A program made the position numbers and the translations under genes. From positions 3,164,230 through 3,228,229 of the forward strand of contig WARS01000007.1 of assembly GCA_008933995.1 (NCBI GenBank): DNA of 64,000 nucleotides, written 5' to 3'. Under the pieces are notes generated by a model, which did not search any database, was not told where the DNA came from, and saw only the letters and a list, made by a program, of their open reading frames with translations. Of this stretch, positions 1 to 12,960 are shown one piece after another. This stretch comes from Datnioides undecimradiatus (taxonomy: Eukaryota > Chordata > Actinopteri > Lobotiformes > Datnioididae). Each line of letters starts with the position of its first letter. Position 1 is the first letter of the stretch.

Positions 1-645
1 AAAAAAAAACATAGTGTATATACACGGAGCGCTTTAGTGAGTGAGTGACGGATAGTTTTGTGCGAGCTTGTTTGACTTGGCACAGAGAAAGAAAGAGTGA
101 GAGAGAGCGAGTGAGAGAGGTCTGGCCAGAATAGAGAGAGAGAGAGAGAGAGAGTGACCCGACCCTCACATCAACACACCGGGGGTCTCTATACATCTAC
201 GGACCAGAGTCAATAAATCTGTCAGTTATAGCTCAGGCGGCGGGTTTGTTAAAAAAGGGGAATTTAAAACCATGGACGAGGTTAAGCTTTGATTATAACA
301 TGATGTACTGATTATCTCACTGACTTATTGGGGGATTATTTAGTCTGTAAACTCTACATTAATACTGTGAAATGTCTGTCGCAGAGAGCAGAGAATAAAC
401 TTATTGATTTGGTCTGAATCACCTTAATCTAACCATAAACCCTTAAACCTTATCTAACATTGATTATCTATTGATTGATTGATTGGCTGATCAATTCATA
501 GAACAGTTTGGGCCTGTAGAAGTTACAGTACAATGTATGCTAAACAGTAGGAGGTGAAAACGACAGAGGAACGACAGAAGAAAAGGAAAAGTGGCCGAAA
601 AAGATCGAAACGAAAAGCAGGAAAGTGTTTCTGCCCTTGGGGCTG

Positions 646-683
<38 letters not shown>

Positions 684-721
684 CATGTGTGTGTGTACGT
701 GTGTGTCTGAAAGAGACTCAC
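1..721. other. mrrf intron 4, 5' part
   Basis: Intronic sequence of mrrf after the donor at 721-720, running off the left edge. It holds an A run at 1-9, a GA run at about 132-154, and a long GT/CA microsatellite at about 643-708 beside the donor. I looked on the minus strand for the next mrrf exon (family motif VTREHRE) and did not find it. Confidence 0.7.
643..708. repeat. (GT)n/(CA)n microsatellite next to the mrrf exon 4 donor
   Basis: A nearly pure GT run on the plus strand with a few interruptions (GC, ATGCAT, AC). In the mrrf transcript it reads as CA repeats starting about 12 bases after the exon 4 donor. The reading frames through it encode only Cys-Val or His-Thr runs and are not genes. 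Confidence 0.95.
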
Positions 722-3700
722 TTGGGAACGGGCACCCTGATGATCGTCCCATCCACCTCTGGGTTAAGGTTCATGCTGCACTCTCTCAGGGCATGGGTGG
801 CAGCCGCTGTAGCCTGGAGGAACACGCACGCATACACACACACACACACGCACAGACAAATGTGTGAGCGCTGGTGCAAATGGAAAAGCAGCGCTACCAC
901 TGCAGGTAGTGGCCCAACTCCAGCTGGCAATCATTAAGGTGTTGTGGTGTAGATGTATTTTGTGTGTGTGTGTCAGGGGAAGCCCACGCAGCGTGGAAGT
1001 GCCTCGGGCCACTGTCAGCACTGGGCCCTGTGGGACAGGACTGAGAGGTTGCAGGGCAGGGCGTTGACCCACGGTGACCTCACAGGAGAGTCTGTGTATG
1101 ATACATGGATACAGACGCACACACATGTGCTTCTGAGCTGGTACGGGTTCAATCTTGCATTAAATTTCTAATTTCTATATCTTTTAAAATATTAAAGAAG
1201 GCTAGTAAATATATTACGTTTTCATGCGTCCAGTTAATGATTTTACATGAGTGGTGATGGGGAGCTCTGAACAAACATGGTGGAGGACAGAGGTCAGGCA
1301 CACGGGTCATCACTGTCACAAATGAACCTGTGACTGCCTGTTGTCTGTTTCCATCCACTGAACAGCAGTGAAGACCGGCTGAAACATCACTTCCTTCCAT
1401 AATTATTAGAGTCATAACTATATTTAGGTTTAAGCAATCACTTCCTTTAGTTTTTTTGGACAAACAATTCTTGAGAAATAAGGGATAAAATAGTCACTGG
1501 TGTCGCTGCCTCACAGGGCCCATTAAAAAAAAAACATTTAAACATGTCACAGCAGAGCAGAGACTGCTGCTCAGACAAATTAGCCTCGTCCTGATGAGCA
1601 TCGTGTTGGTGGAGATGGCTGTTTGATATCTTGCAAAATCTGGGGATGTGCACACTAGAAAAACAGATGATCGAGCCATCTGCACGAGAAATCAGAAACG
1701 CGAAGGGGGAAACTGAAAACGTATCTTTCCGATCGTGCGCCGATTCTCAGATTGTGAGGACAGTGGCGGATCCAGGGACAGAGAAGCAGCAGTCTCTGCA
1801 AGTGTGGCAGAACTATCAGCAGGGATGAAGACATCTGCAGAAAGCGGCCTTCTCCTCAGTCTAAAACGTCTTATTGAGAAAGCTGGGGAAAAAAGAAACA
1901 AAACAACAAAACAGGCAAATAATATTTCCCAAACACCATCTGCCGTCTTTTTAAGGGACGGAGATAATCAGAGGGAAATGAAAGGAAGAGCGGTGAGGGA
2001 ACAAGTGATCCAGAGTCCACGTGGACACTGGCTGGAGAGGCAGCTGCGCTCGTCAGCGCTAAATGATATCCCGACACGGCGTGGGCTCAGACAAAGATGT
2101 TGTTGAGAGGCTCGGAGGAGTGTCGCTCTACAGCCGCACAACACTGTGATAACATCAGTTAATTGATGTAGTGGCTTCTTTTAAAGTGTATTTGTATTTG
2201 GTTGGCCGGCCGGGCAGGAGACGCAGCCCGCGTGCTGATTCGATGCTGAATATCAATAGATGGGGAATAAAAACCTGATCCTCCACACACACCGCAGTCC
2301 CTCCGCTCCGTTAGAACCAGAGAGCTGCAGGGAAGCTGTGCGTGCAGGCAGAGCGGAGGGGGGGGGGGGGGGGCAGATCCTGTGAATTAGCGAAAACAAA
2401 GTCACACTCCTCACCCCAGTTCTGCAACCGCATGACAATTCCCTTAGCCGAGCTCTACAAAGTGTGCAAATGTGCAACGGGAGAAAAAAAGAGCATAACA
2501 TTTCCTCTTTTTTTTTTTTTAACTCCTTTCTACCCTACTCCCCTTTCTCAGCAGCTCCGTCTGGCCCTTTCCGCTGGGGGAAAGAAATGGCAGCGAGATT
2601 AAAGGAATTTATTTGTGCGCATTAAATGAAATCATGAGGGGGTTTTTTTTGTTTTCCTTTGTTAAAGTCATCCGGCGCACAGGCCCTCCGGTTGCTCTCT
2701 TTGAGTGCGGGGTGATAGATTCAGCCCATACCTATGTTTGATTGTTCTCAGCATCGAATTCATCACCGTTTCCCCCTCTCTCTCGCCGACGACCACTCCG
2801 GCGGTTAACGGGGAAAAAAACGAGCGGAATTTCTCTGGAAAGGCCGACCAGGTTCTGGTTAATATGTTGGAGGGGAAGAGAAATTACAGTGAAGTTTCAC
2901 TTCAAACGCTCGACGGCCCGGTTCAAAGCAAAGAGGAATGTGGGCGAGAGTCCGCGTGCTTGTGTGTGTGTTTAAAAAGAGTCCCGGAGAAAACACTTTA
3001 TGAACAAAGCGGTGGGATGCTTCAACATGCACATACGCACACTCATCCTAAAGCATACACTCACACACACCAAACTGCCTCCTGATCTAAGCACGCTGCT
3101 AGTTGTTGTTAGTTCCACTCTGCCCTTTCCTGGCTACTCTTAATGAATGAATGGAAACAATGGCAGGGCCTCTGGAGTGCCTGGTAATGGATAGGCATCA
3201 TTATAAGCCTATTAGCTCTGGGTACTGAGGACTCACCTCTGAGTGGGACGTAGGTAACACAGGGCTCCACGTGGTGGTGTGTGTGTGTGTGTGTGTCTGT
3301 CAGCATGCGTGTGGTCTGTGGGAGGCTCTGGGAAGGAAACAACGCTCATCGACAGAGCCTGATTCAGACCGCATTTCCAGATTTGAGATGCTGATAGAAA
3401 CTCGGATCTGCTCGCGGTTTTGTGATACTGGTACAAAGGAGAACAAAGAGGTGAAAGCACGCCGCTGGGCTTCACAAAAGGTGGCCGGCAGGAGAGTAGG
3501 AGGTGGTGGGAGACGTTGGCGAGGAGTTTTTTATTGCATCAGACAGGTGGTTTCAACAAACCAACAAGTTTTTGCCCCCCCCCATGCTTATAAAAACACA
3601 TAGATCTCTACTTTCTAGATCAGGTTGCTAAATCCGAGTCAGATTCTGATTGAGAACTTAGCTGTATTACTTGTCCTTATTCATATTCATCTTAAATTAC

Positions 3701-6700
3701 TGCACAGTGTCGGTGTCAGTGTGTATCATTCAGACCGAAATATCTCTATATATATCTCTGACTGAATTGATCGCCTTGCGCTGATACACACACTCACATC
3801 CTCTTCAGGATGAGTAATGACTGTGATATATATGACTAAGTCTTTTGATCTAGCACCACCATCGGGTCAAACCTTTAATTTGTCCCAGCACTTTGGTTTC
3901 CGATCAGACATCTGCATGGGCAAGGACATTCCCATCAGCCTTAGCTGCACGTGTTAACATGCTACCGGTGCAAACATTGTACCTGCTTAACAGCAGCATG
4001 TTAGCGTGGTCACTGTGAGCATGTTAGTAAGCTAAAATTAGCCTTTAGCTTTAAGTGTAGCCTCACAGTGCTGCTGGCAAGGTTGTTGACTTTAAATCAT
4101 GTTTAAGTTTCTTTATTGGTTGCATTTTAATTTGTGCACTTTGTAAACTTTGGATTTATCATCATAACCTTTATGTTCAGCAGGTGTGAGTGACATATTG
4201 TACATGCCAGCATCACTTCATGTGGTATCATTCAATATTCCAATTAATCAGTGTGTTTTCTTATCCTCACGTCCACGGTTCCTCTTGATTTGATACTAAA
4301 CTTGTGCATGTGTTTGTTGACTTTTACCATAATTTCCGGATGAACATATTTCATTTGCGCTCATTTGAAGAAATTTACCGCCTCAGCAATTACAGATTTG
4401 AACTTTGCTGCGTTGCTGGATGGAGGATTGCACAGTGTCACAACAGATGCAAAAACAGCACGTTTAGACTTTCCAGAGCAGCACAAAGTCTGGCCACTAA
4501 AATGTGAACTGCACTTCTGATTAGTGCACTGTTGTATCATCTGAGAAGGAAAGGAGGGAGAGAAAGAGAAGTAGAAAAAGAAAGAAAAATAATCCATTCC
4601 TTCCTAACCTGGGGGTACGATGAGGTCATTTCCTATTCTGTGACAACTCACACGCAGACATAACCACATCTCAGCGCACGCACACACAAGAGTTTAGGTT
4701 CTCGTTGCTATCTTTCACCCCAGAACAAAGGGCTCCCCGAGTGATCAATCAATTTGCATCTGAGTTGGAGAGAGAGAGCGCGGCAGGTCAGGTTTCATTT
4801 ATACAGAGATGTGGGCTCCGAGTTCTGCCCTGGCTCACGTTTCCTTCTGCGAGGACCGTCTATCTGTCTGAGCTTTGGATTGTTTTTAGAAAGCTTCCAG
4901 TTACTGTGCGCTTGTCCGCAAACAGATACCACAAGGAAGAGTCTGCGCATGTGTTCTTTTGTTTGTCCGTGTGCATGTGTGTGTGTGATCGTCTTACCTC
5001 TGGGAAGCTGCTCATGTTGACCACAATGAGCTGAGGTGATTTCATGGAGACCTGACCCAGCTGGTTGAGAGGAAACTTCCCATCTTGAGTCGTCACCACA
5101 ATGTGATCCAGAGCTCCTGAGCAAATACACAATAATCTACTTGTTTATTTACTTAATTTGTTTACCTGCGTAGAGAATGTATGGCATCGTTTTACTGTCG
5201 CCATGGCAACGCTGTCACCCTGATTTACTACATTGATACATCTTATATCAGCCTTTACAGCAATGAATGTTTAATAGGCAGCATTTTATGTATACGTTCA
5301 TATTAATCTTCATATATTATTGTCATATTGTTGCATATGGCAACCTTTTAAAATGTTCTGTTACCTTATATTTACTGTTGTTAATGTTGTATTGTTCTAA
5401 AATCTCATGACTCGGACTTGTATTTATCACAAAATGCTTGTTTATCTTATGTATTTATGCAAACAACGGTCTGATCAATATTGGTTTTGACACTAAAGAT
5501 CCAGCATCAGTCAGGCTGTGGTGAAAGATGGCGGCTTTTCAGGTTCGAAGACGCCGTTTCCACGCAGGGCTGATACGAAAGAACACATCCTGTCATCGTT
5601 CCGTCCGTCTGTCTGACGGACGGGCGGATGGATGTTGCCACAGACTGCACGAGTAAGTAAAACAATGAAAACTGGAGTCGCCTGTCAGACTGTTTCCATG
5701 ATCCATCCTCTCCTCGCTGTCAGCACTGACAGAAGCAGAGGTCGGTTTGCCCACATGAGTTGACTCCTGCCCCCCTTCCCCGTCTCCTTCTCTCCTCTAC
5801 TCCTCCACTCCATCCATCCATCCACCCCTCTCCATCCCCTCCATCTGGCTAACCTCAGACGCGGTCGTTTCCTTCTTCCCCACCTCTGTGTTACATCACC
5901 CGCTCCCTGCTTACCCACTGGGGGCTGTGCTGGTGGTGTGTGTGTGTGTGTGTGTGTGTGTAAACGAGGAGGTGGAGGGGAGGTGAGCCAGCGCTGTAAT
6001 TTTCTGAATCCATCAGACAGTTTTGGGGGCAAAACACCCCAACAACTCAGAGTCAGCCAGAGATTAATTACAGGAGAGGAAAATAAAAAGTTAGTGTGTT
6101 GGGCTGAAATGCAGACTTTTAATTAAAGAGCTGCAGCCCAGCTCAATTAGCACCGACCTGTCTGACAGTGGGTCTGTCTCCTTCTTTCAAATCCGCCCGG
6201 TCTTGTCTTTCTGATAAGGTTGACACGGTCTCAATAAAACAAACTTTGTAGGTGTTAACGTGCAGTTAGCATAGCATCGTGCTGGACCTATGGACTGAAA
6301 TCAGCAGGCAAATCTGCACTCAGATGGCTCAGAGGCAAAGAGCTGGTGAGGAGCGTCGGCTGATGCAGCACCTGGAGTCTTTCTGCTGCCGCTTTCTGTT
6401 CAGCAGAGATGTGGGCGTGAATTTGTTTTGTTCACTTTAACAGTTCATAAATGTGCCGTCATCATGCGACCAACACTGAGGTGGTTCGGTCCGCTCCACC
6501 TGCTTGAATGATGGTATAAGAACCTGGAAGCAGATCTGTGTCTAGTCTAGTTCACTCTGCTTATTGTTCTAGTCTCCACCAACTCCTGAGGTAAATATCC
6601 CATTAGCTGAATGCTCCACTCTGGTCACTGTGTGCATGAACTTTGTCTGTTGTAGGTAGAACCGGTGCTAAAAGCAGCGTGGAGGAGATATTACATCAAA

Positions 6701-9700
6701 ACAGGTCTGTTGAGGGTCATAAAACCAAAACTATGAGCTGAAAGATGCCGAAATAGGAGGTGAGCTGCAGAGTCAGGTCATCATTTTGTGCATGCTCCTC
6801 AGCGTTCGCAGAGAATAGTCGTTTGCTACGAGCTGCCAGGCAAACAGTGGAAACTCAAAGAGCCACTGACCCGCCAAGAAGCTGCTCCAGCGACTTGTCA
6901 TTTTCCTATTTTGATTTCTGCGCAGATTAAATAAGACAACATGTTAGTAATCTGCAGCGATCTGCTGAGGTGCTAATGGGTGGACTGGTTTCCCCAGGTC
7001 CCCACCAGCTGTTTCCCCCTGCTTCCAGGCGTTGTGCTAAGCTAACGTAGGGTTGCTGGCTGTAACCCTACATTTTATAGGAAGATATCAGAGTAATATC
7101 AGTGGTCTCATCCAACTCTTGGCAGGAAAAGCGTGTTTCCCAAAATGTGGAGCTATGGTTCCAGCATCTCCCATCTTCTAACTTTAAGGACACGTTTGAG
7201 GTATTTCTAGATACTTCTCCAGAACTTTTGCTGTTGCTCAGTGGCTCGGCCCGCTCTGTCTTGACAAAGTTTCCATGGAAACTGAACTTACGGGTCAAAC
7301 GACCCATCTAACTGCAAAATACGACGGTCATAACACTGATCCCCTTGCCTCTGCGTCTATCTACGACAGTCGGTTTCACCACGCGCAAACAAACACGTGC
7401 ACGCGTACGGTGCTGCACTCACGGCAACACACAACCGTATATGCACACACACGTACTCATAAGCTTAATGAGAGCCAGATGAGAGGTTTGTGGAACAAAC
7501 ACACACACACACACACACACATTCGGATAACTGACGTCATTCCATTCCACCATCTCATCTCTCCTGTCAGCTCTAAGTCCTGCTGCCTCCCTGGATTACT
7601 GTGCAGCTGGACAGAAGAGGAGGATGGAGGGACTGGAGGACAGCAGTGAGGGACAGACAGATGGAAGGAGGAGACAGACCGGATGACAGGATGGAGAGAG
7701 GGAGACGTAACTGACAAGAGGAGGACGGAGGAGTTGGAGGGAGTGAAGCGGGGAACTCTTGAAAATTCTTGACCTGTGAACAAATGTTTCCCTGTGGGTC
7801 AATAAGACATTTCAATTCACAAGTATGCGGCAGAGGCTGAAAACATGGCGTGAGCCGAGGCCAAAACACAAAGCTGGGAAATGTCGGGAAAACAAAAAGA
7901 AAAGAGAAAGTAATGGAGGGATAAAGGGAGGGAGCGAGGACAGAAAGTGACTCAGACCCAAAGATTGCTGAATGATGAGAGGAGAGAGGAAAAGGATGAT
8001 GGGAACGGGATGAAGAATGAGACGATTAATGAGTAATAAACAATGACAGAGGGAATCTACAAGTCACTGGGGTGTTAACCATGAAAACACTGTGTGTAAA
8101 AATACAGGCTGTGCACGCTGCAGATCAAATCTAAGAGAATGTGCGCATTAATATGAGGAGGGCAAGGATTGAACAGGGACGCAGAGGGGTCAGGGGTCAA
8201 AGCAAAGCAACAACAAGTGACGCTGAGCAGTGACATCCAGATGTAGCAGGGGATCATGGGAGCTGACCGGTCACGGACGTCAGCGTCTGCCGTCTTAGGA
8301 TTCCTTCAGCGGGCGTTGTTCAGGACGTTACGGTCCTCCGCTGCGTTTGGTGAGATGGTATTCGATTCAAACGCAGCACGGCACCTCCCCCATCACTCTT
8401 TCATTCTGAGAATGACGTAGGCAGCACAAAACATCCGCCGTAACCGTTCTACTGCAGCGTTTGAACCTGAAGCCTATAATGACAGAGTCCAGCCCACGTG
8501 GTCAGCTGGGATTGTCACCTTCTACACCAAGTCGTCTAACATGAGCTAGCTAGCAGAAGCTCGAAACAAACGTGTGATTGTTGGATTGATCGGAATTCGG
8601 ATTCTTTCCATTTCTGTGAACTGAACCGAAAACAGTGGATTTCTCTGGAAGCTGCGGATCCTGCATCTTTGAGTAAAACAGCTCAGGTTCTGGCGGCTGC
8701 CCTCCTCCCTCTGGAGCACCCCTTATCCACCCCGCCGTTAGAAACCAGAGGCAAAGGGTCACGACCCGGATATAGCTGGGGAAGCAGAGGTCAAACTGGG
8801 GTCGAGGTGAGGTCACACTGGGGCTCACTTTCAGCCCCGAGGCGCTTTGTCAGGTAGATGCAGGCGAAGGGGAAACCTTTTATCTTTCCCCCCGAAGCAA
8901 AACACACTCTCTCTCTGCTTCAACGCGTGGACATCTTGTAATGTTCAACACAGAAATCGACAAATAAGGAAGCCTCACATGTGACCTCAGCTCTGCGCTT
9001 CATGCTTGTGGTGTTACCTCACACCGGCGTTACGGAGGCACTGCCAGACGCAGGACGAGGTGTTAACCCTGGCTTAGAACGGAGTCTGTGTTCAGCCATG
9101 TTCGCGGAGACGTTCTTTGGAAACACTAGATTCAAACCCTGATTTCATTCAGAGTAAACACCTTATCATTCGGCTCGGGCTGCCGGCATCCATGAGATCA
9201 GGCATACCTTTAGAGATTCAATCTGCTTTGGGGAAATAGATAGAATTACTAGTAATATGAATAAGAATCACTGACAGCTCCGTGTGTAATATTAAATGCA
9301 TGGTGTCTGTCATTGCTCTTATGGTTCTGCTCTCAGATGTACTTGTGTATTAGTGCTCAGGCTCATGCAGCATTTCAGGGCCCAGGCAGACAGACAACAC
9401 CAGAGGGGAGTCGACAGAAATAAGCTGGATACCTGGCGAGGTTCGGATGTTGAGGTTGCGTGTGAAGTCGTCTTTGAGCGCAGCGAGAACAGCTGCCATG
9501 TCCTCCTTCACTTCATCCAGACTGATGATGTCCTCCACCAGAGCTGCATTAATATTCACTTTAGCCGACTGGCCCTTTGCCTTAGCTTGGCGGGTGAAGA
9601 GAGGAAAAGAAGCAGAGCACTGAGGGGAGAGTGGAGGCGCGTATCGAAGACAAATAAGATGTAATCATGTAACGCTGATGCCAGCAGAGCAACAGGGGCT

Positions 9701-9895
9701 GCACTCACGTGAACTGCAGCTTCATCACTGACCTTTTGCCTTCTTGGTGGCATAGAGCCTGGCGCAGGCAGCGGGGGAGCAGGCGATTCTGGGGGACAGC
9801 AGTGGAGCACGGACCCTGGAGGTGACAACCGGGGCAGACATGACCAGGGACTGGCACAGCAGAGGACGCAGCAGCTTCAGGTGAGTCAAAGCCAT
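722..9895 (-). CDS. mrrf: Mitochondrial ribosome-recycling factor, C-terminal part beyond left edge
   Basis: With EF-G2mt this protein splits the post-termination mitochondrial ribosome in the matrix. Visible coding exons, in transcript order: 9895-9733, 9585-9433, 5116-4998 and 813-722, all with GT-AG borders and matching phase (1, 1, 0, 2); they give 175 residues. The first exon starts at the ATG at 9895, two bases after an acceptor, and encodes a basic, hydrophobic mitochondrial presequence (MALTHLKLLRPLLCQSLVMS...) ending in ATKKAK. Exon 2 carries VNINAALVEDIISLDEV, exon 3 QVSMKSPQLIVVNMSSFPE, and exon 4 SMNLNPEVDGTIIRVPVP, all hallmark bacterial-type RRF segments. Human MRRF continues with VTREHRE and about 90 more residues (recalled); I find no such exon in bases 1-700, so the gene runs off the window. 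It is head to head with rbm18. Identification is firm; the exon borders are inferred by eye. Confidence 0.95.
833..850. repeat. (CA)n microsatellite just upstream of mrrf exon 4 in transcript sense
   Basis: A CA run on the plus strand, so UG repeats in the mrrf transcript, about 18-36 bases before the exon 4 acceptor. It sits where a polypyrimidine tract would normally lie. Confidence 0.9.
3850..4095. repeat. Dispersed teleost repeat, TTAGC-rich family
   Basis: The order of phrases (GCACCACCATCGGGTCAA, CAGCACTTTGGTTT, GGACATTCCCATCAGCCT, ACCTGCTTAACAGCAGCATG, then GCCTCACAGTGCTGCT) matches a high-copy interspersed element I recall from many spiny-rayed fish genomes. That element is built around TTAGCATGCTAAC words. 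This copy is diverged. I do not know its formal family name, and no open reading frame is present. Confidence 0.65.
5197..5210. promoter_or_regulatory. X-box-like (RFX) palindrome in an mrrf intron
   Basis: GTCGCCATGGCAAC fits the RFX consensus GTNRCCNNRGYAAC at every defined position. It lies 80 bp beyond mrrf exon 3 inside an intron, not at a known promoter, so its function is uncertain. Confidence 0.4.
6560..6790. repeat. Dispersed teleost repeat, CTCCACCAACTCCTGAG family
   Basis: The phrases CTCCACCAACTCCTGAGG, AAATATCCCATTAGCTGAAT, GCTCCACTCTGGTCAC and TTTGTCTGTTG follow the order of a common fish interspersed repeat. A second, more decayed copy lies near 62310-62420. The ends are approximate and the family name is not known to me. 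Confidence 0.55.
7003..7165. repeat. Dispersed teleost repeat, CCCCCTGCTTCCAG / TTTCCCAAAATGT family
   Basis: It reads CTGTTTCCCCCTGCTTCCAG, then GTGCTAAGCTAACG, GCTGCTGGCTGTA-like, CTCATCCAACTCTTGGCA and finally GTGTTTCCCAAAATGTGGAG. This is the internal order of one of the best-known short interspersed elements of percomorph genomes. It adds an apparent reading frame around 7102-7311 that is not a gene. Confidence 0.7.
9586..9732. other. mrrf intron 1 (coding part), short
   Basis: A 147-base intron. On the minus strand the donor is GTCAGT and the acceptor is CCGCCAAG after a long CT-rich tract. Choosing this acceptor, not the two in-sequence AGs a few bases downstream, is what keeps the KKAKAKAKGQS frame open. 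Confidence 0.8.
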
Positions 9896-9897
9896 GA

Positions 9898-12764
9898 CTG
9901 TCGAGAGAGAAGAGGTGAAGTGAAGGAAAAGCTGGCGGGGGAAGGTCTACAGACAAGACGTCGCTGCTGAGTTTGGACGACGTTAGCTTGAACACGACCG
10001 TGATCACGGGTCAGTTCACAGCTAATTTATAAAATGAAGTAATAGCTCATATCAGCCAGCAGGAGGTGGGCCGACATCTTGTTCTAACTTATTACAGGAC
10101 CACGGTGTCCTTTCCTCATGACAGCTACATCATTGTCAGAATAAATCATAATAAAGCTGTCTCACGCTCACTGATGTCAGGTGGACGCACAAACCCGGAG
10201 AAGCATCTGTCTGTGGAGCGCGCTACAGGTCAGCCGCACCGTACAGTTTGTTCCCTTGGACGCGGGGCTAAAGCTGAAATTATTCTCATTACTCACTAAT
10301 TTGCTTTTTCACAGCAGACGATTTGGCGTGTCACAGCAGGAAAAACTCAGATGTACTTCATCATCATCATCATAATAATAACGATAAGCGTAATCCAACT
10401 CTTTGAGCTGGTTCCAGGGCCCTGGTATTGTGCTCGCTGATTCGCTGGCCTGGCTTATTGTGGCACTTAATGGAAGTGAGTCATTCAGTCATCTAAATGG
10501 TACAGCACTTACTTGACAAACCATTTCACTGTCAAAGAAATTTGCTGCAATTTCACAAACAACGGCGACGTTTTAATGTCTGGTTTGGTCCCGATCAACT
10601 CGCCAACGCGTAAAACATTCTGTTCTCAGTCACGCAAGACAAAGAAAAAACACAAATCCTCCATCAGAAAAGCTGAAAACGGGAAATGTTGAAAGCAGGA
10701 CTGATAAATCGAGATATTTGGTGTATCGAAGTGACGAACCGACTGATGGTTTCACTGCTGGCATCACAGACCGTGCCTTCAACCAGGATTTCAGGAGGAT
10801 ACGAGGTTCAGAGGAGGAGAGGAGGCTCTTCCACATCGCATGCTCTCTTTCTCTGACGCACACAAATCCCTGGGCCTACACAAAGTGCACACTCACCCGT
10901 TGCACAGGTGTTTGGGCATTCCTCGAGGGGACCCTCCCATTCAAAAGTCACACAACAACACGAGACCCAGCCACCTCCAACCTCGCAAAACTGGCTCTGC
11001 AGTGCACGCGCACGAGCACGGACAAACACCCACAGACACAAACGCGCACCGGGGCCCGACTATCGCAGTCAGTGGCTGTGGAGCGCTGACCGACATGTGA
11101 GGAGAAGCAAACCACATGAAGTCGTCTTCGTCCCACTTTGTCACTGCGGGGACGTGGGCTCACACTAAACAGCTGCTGCAGCCCCAGCTAGAGGCGGGGG
11201 GGTGGGGGGACTGTGTAACATCTTGGAAGCTGCAGCTGATGACAATAAATTATTAATAATTAGTTTATCACAGTAGTATTCCTGGTGTTGACTGGCGAGG
11301 ATGGAGAGCACAGAAATGTAGTTTAAAATCAATATGTTTACAGCAAAAAGGCAAAGAGTCTGTGTTCATTTCAATAGTTTCACATCTAAACTCTACTCCT
11401 TCAACTGTCAATTACTGATTCATAGACTTAGCCACACTGCCCTGTTAGTCAAATATCAGTGTATGCATGCGTTAACTCCTCTTCAGATCATTTTAAATCC
11501 CATAAAATCCCAGATACACACTCTCCTCTGTGGCTGTTACAGCCAAGCCACAGGTCCCTGGTGTTGATCCAACACTGACTCCAGATACTAACCGAAATCC
11601 AAACATACCCCGGAGGTGATATTTAGGCTAGACTGTGGATCAACACCTACAATACAAACCCCTGTGACAGGAATCGACGGCTGGAAGGTTTCCTGACAGT
11701 CTGATGTGATACGGCGCACCGCGGCAGAGGAGATAGGCTCCCTCAGATGTGGGACGCTGACGGATCTCTTTAGAGGGGAAGTCATGCGGAAAAAGTGAAG
11801 CACAGGTGTTCAGTGGGATACTGTAGCCTCGCATCCTGGAGATTTCACACACAGCGGCAGATGCAGACACACCTCTCCTCCTTCCAGAAGCAGAGCCCAG
11901 CTGCTGAGCCCGCATCACCACCGCCCTGCACACTTTACAGTAAGAGCAGAGAACAATGCAGCAGAGCATCTGATAGAACTGTGTGACTTGACAGACACGC
12001 TGTTCAGGCTGCAGCATAATAATATTTCATCAATTAAACATTTATTTCTGTTTAACCCATTCACAGTAAAAACACGATGATCTCAGCTTCATCCATCAGC
12101 CCAAAGTCACGTGACTGAAGTTCTTTCTGTGTTCAGAACTCAAAGGTATTCGCTTTTCAATGATGTAAACCAGGAGAGGAACCAAACTGTTAAGCGTGTC
12201 TTGCTTATTAATTACCTCAGAGTCCATTATCATTGTTGGCAATTAATTTAACCTGTCAATCGTCCGATCAACTGATCGAACACGTGTGTGGATCGCAGAA
12301 CATCATTAAAGCGTCTGATTTCTAGCAAAAGACATGCCTGAAAAGGATAAATGATTTCAAAATGACTTCACTCATCATGCAGTACGTGTGAACAGATATT
12401 TTGATGTTGATATTAGTTGATGTTTTGTTAATATGCCACTCAGTGCTGCCAGTGTCACCTGGTTTATCAGGTTGAGGTGTTTTGCTATTTGAATAAGGAA
12501 GGAGCGCATCTCGGGGCACACATTCTGACATCATTATCACCAGTAACGGTAGAACCAGATTGAAGATCAGCGACCCGTCCTGACACTGAACTTAAGAAGC
12601 TGTGTGAAGGTCGGTGTGATGCGGTGCTTTTCCGCACGTGCCGTGTGCAAACGGTAACACAAACCGCAAACACGCAGTCCGTAAATCAAATATTACCGTT
12701 AATGTCAGCCACGAGCCCGCAAACAAAGCCCCGAACAGTAAATGACCCCGAACAGCACACTTAC
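9898..12764. other. mrrf 5' intron (inferred)
   Basis: The acceptor CGACAG at 9903-9898 (minus strand) is immediately followed by TC and the mrrf ATG, which implies a non-coding first exon upstream. The best donor facing it is the GTAAGT at 12764-12759 near the shared promoter. The stretch between holds a short CAT/AAT repeat near 10358-10381, a G-rich patch near 11195-11208, and nothing else that I recognise. Confidence 0.5.
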
Positions 12765-12960
12765 TTTCAAATTTACTGTCTTCACAGAAGCATGTTAGCT
12801 AAGGAACAGCCACACTTGACATCGATTATGTCATCGTCACGCGTCGACATCTTATGACGTCCAAGTCTGCGTTCGAAATCTAATTCAGCGTACACCGAGT
12901 GTGTAGAGTCTCCGCCTAAAGCAAGAAAGACGGTTGGAGGTCGCGAGGACAGTGGTACGG
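12765..12960 (-). other. mrrf: Probable non-coding first exon of mrrf
   Basis: Inferred from the strong GTAAGT donor at 12764 on the minus strand and from its place opposite the rbm18 first exon. The right-hand edge (transcription start) is a guess. It contains short upstream reading frames. Confidence 0.35.

Larger units (their letters stand above)
814..4997. other. mrrf intron 3
   Basis: A 4.2 kb intron between exons 3 and 4 (minus strand). It holds the CA tract near exon 4, a 16-base poly-G at 2358-2373, a GT run at about 3272-3297, and a dispersed teleost repeat at about 3850-4095. I see no exon and no RNA gene in it. Confidence 0.7.
5117..9432. other. mrrf intron 2
   Basis: A 4.3 kb intron between mrrf exons 2 and 3. 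It holds a perfect X-box-like palindrome (5197-5210), a GT run (about 5933-5960), TCCATCCA repeats near 5812-5835, two stretches of dispersed teleost repeat (about 6560-6790 and 7003-7165), a CA run (7499-7520), and purine-rich sequence at 7600-8050. No exon is visible. Confidence 0.7.

Noticed and set aside
491-867. Overlapping frames rich in His-Thr or Cys-Val near 491-867, and similar ones near 15071, 19276, 30958, 34707 and 63206
   Set aside because: They are translations of CA/GT microsatellites.
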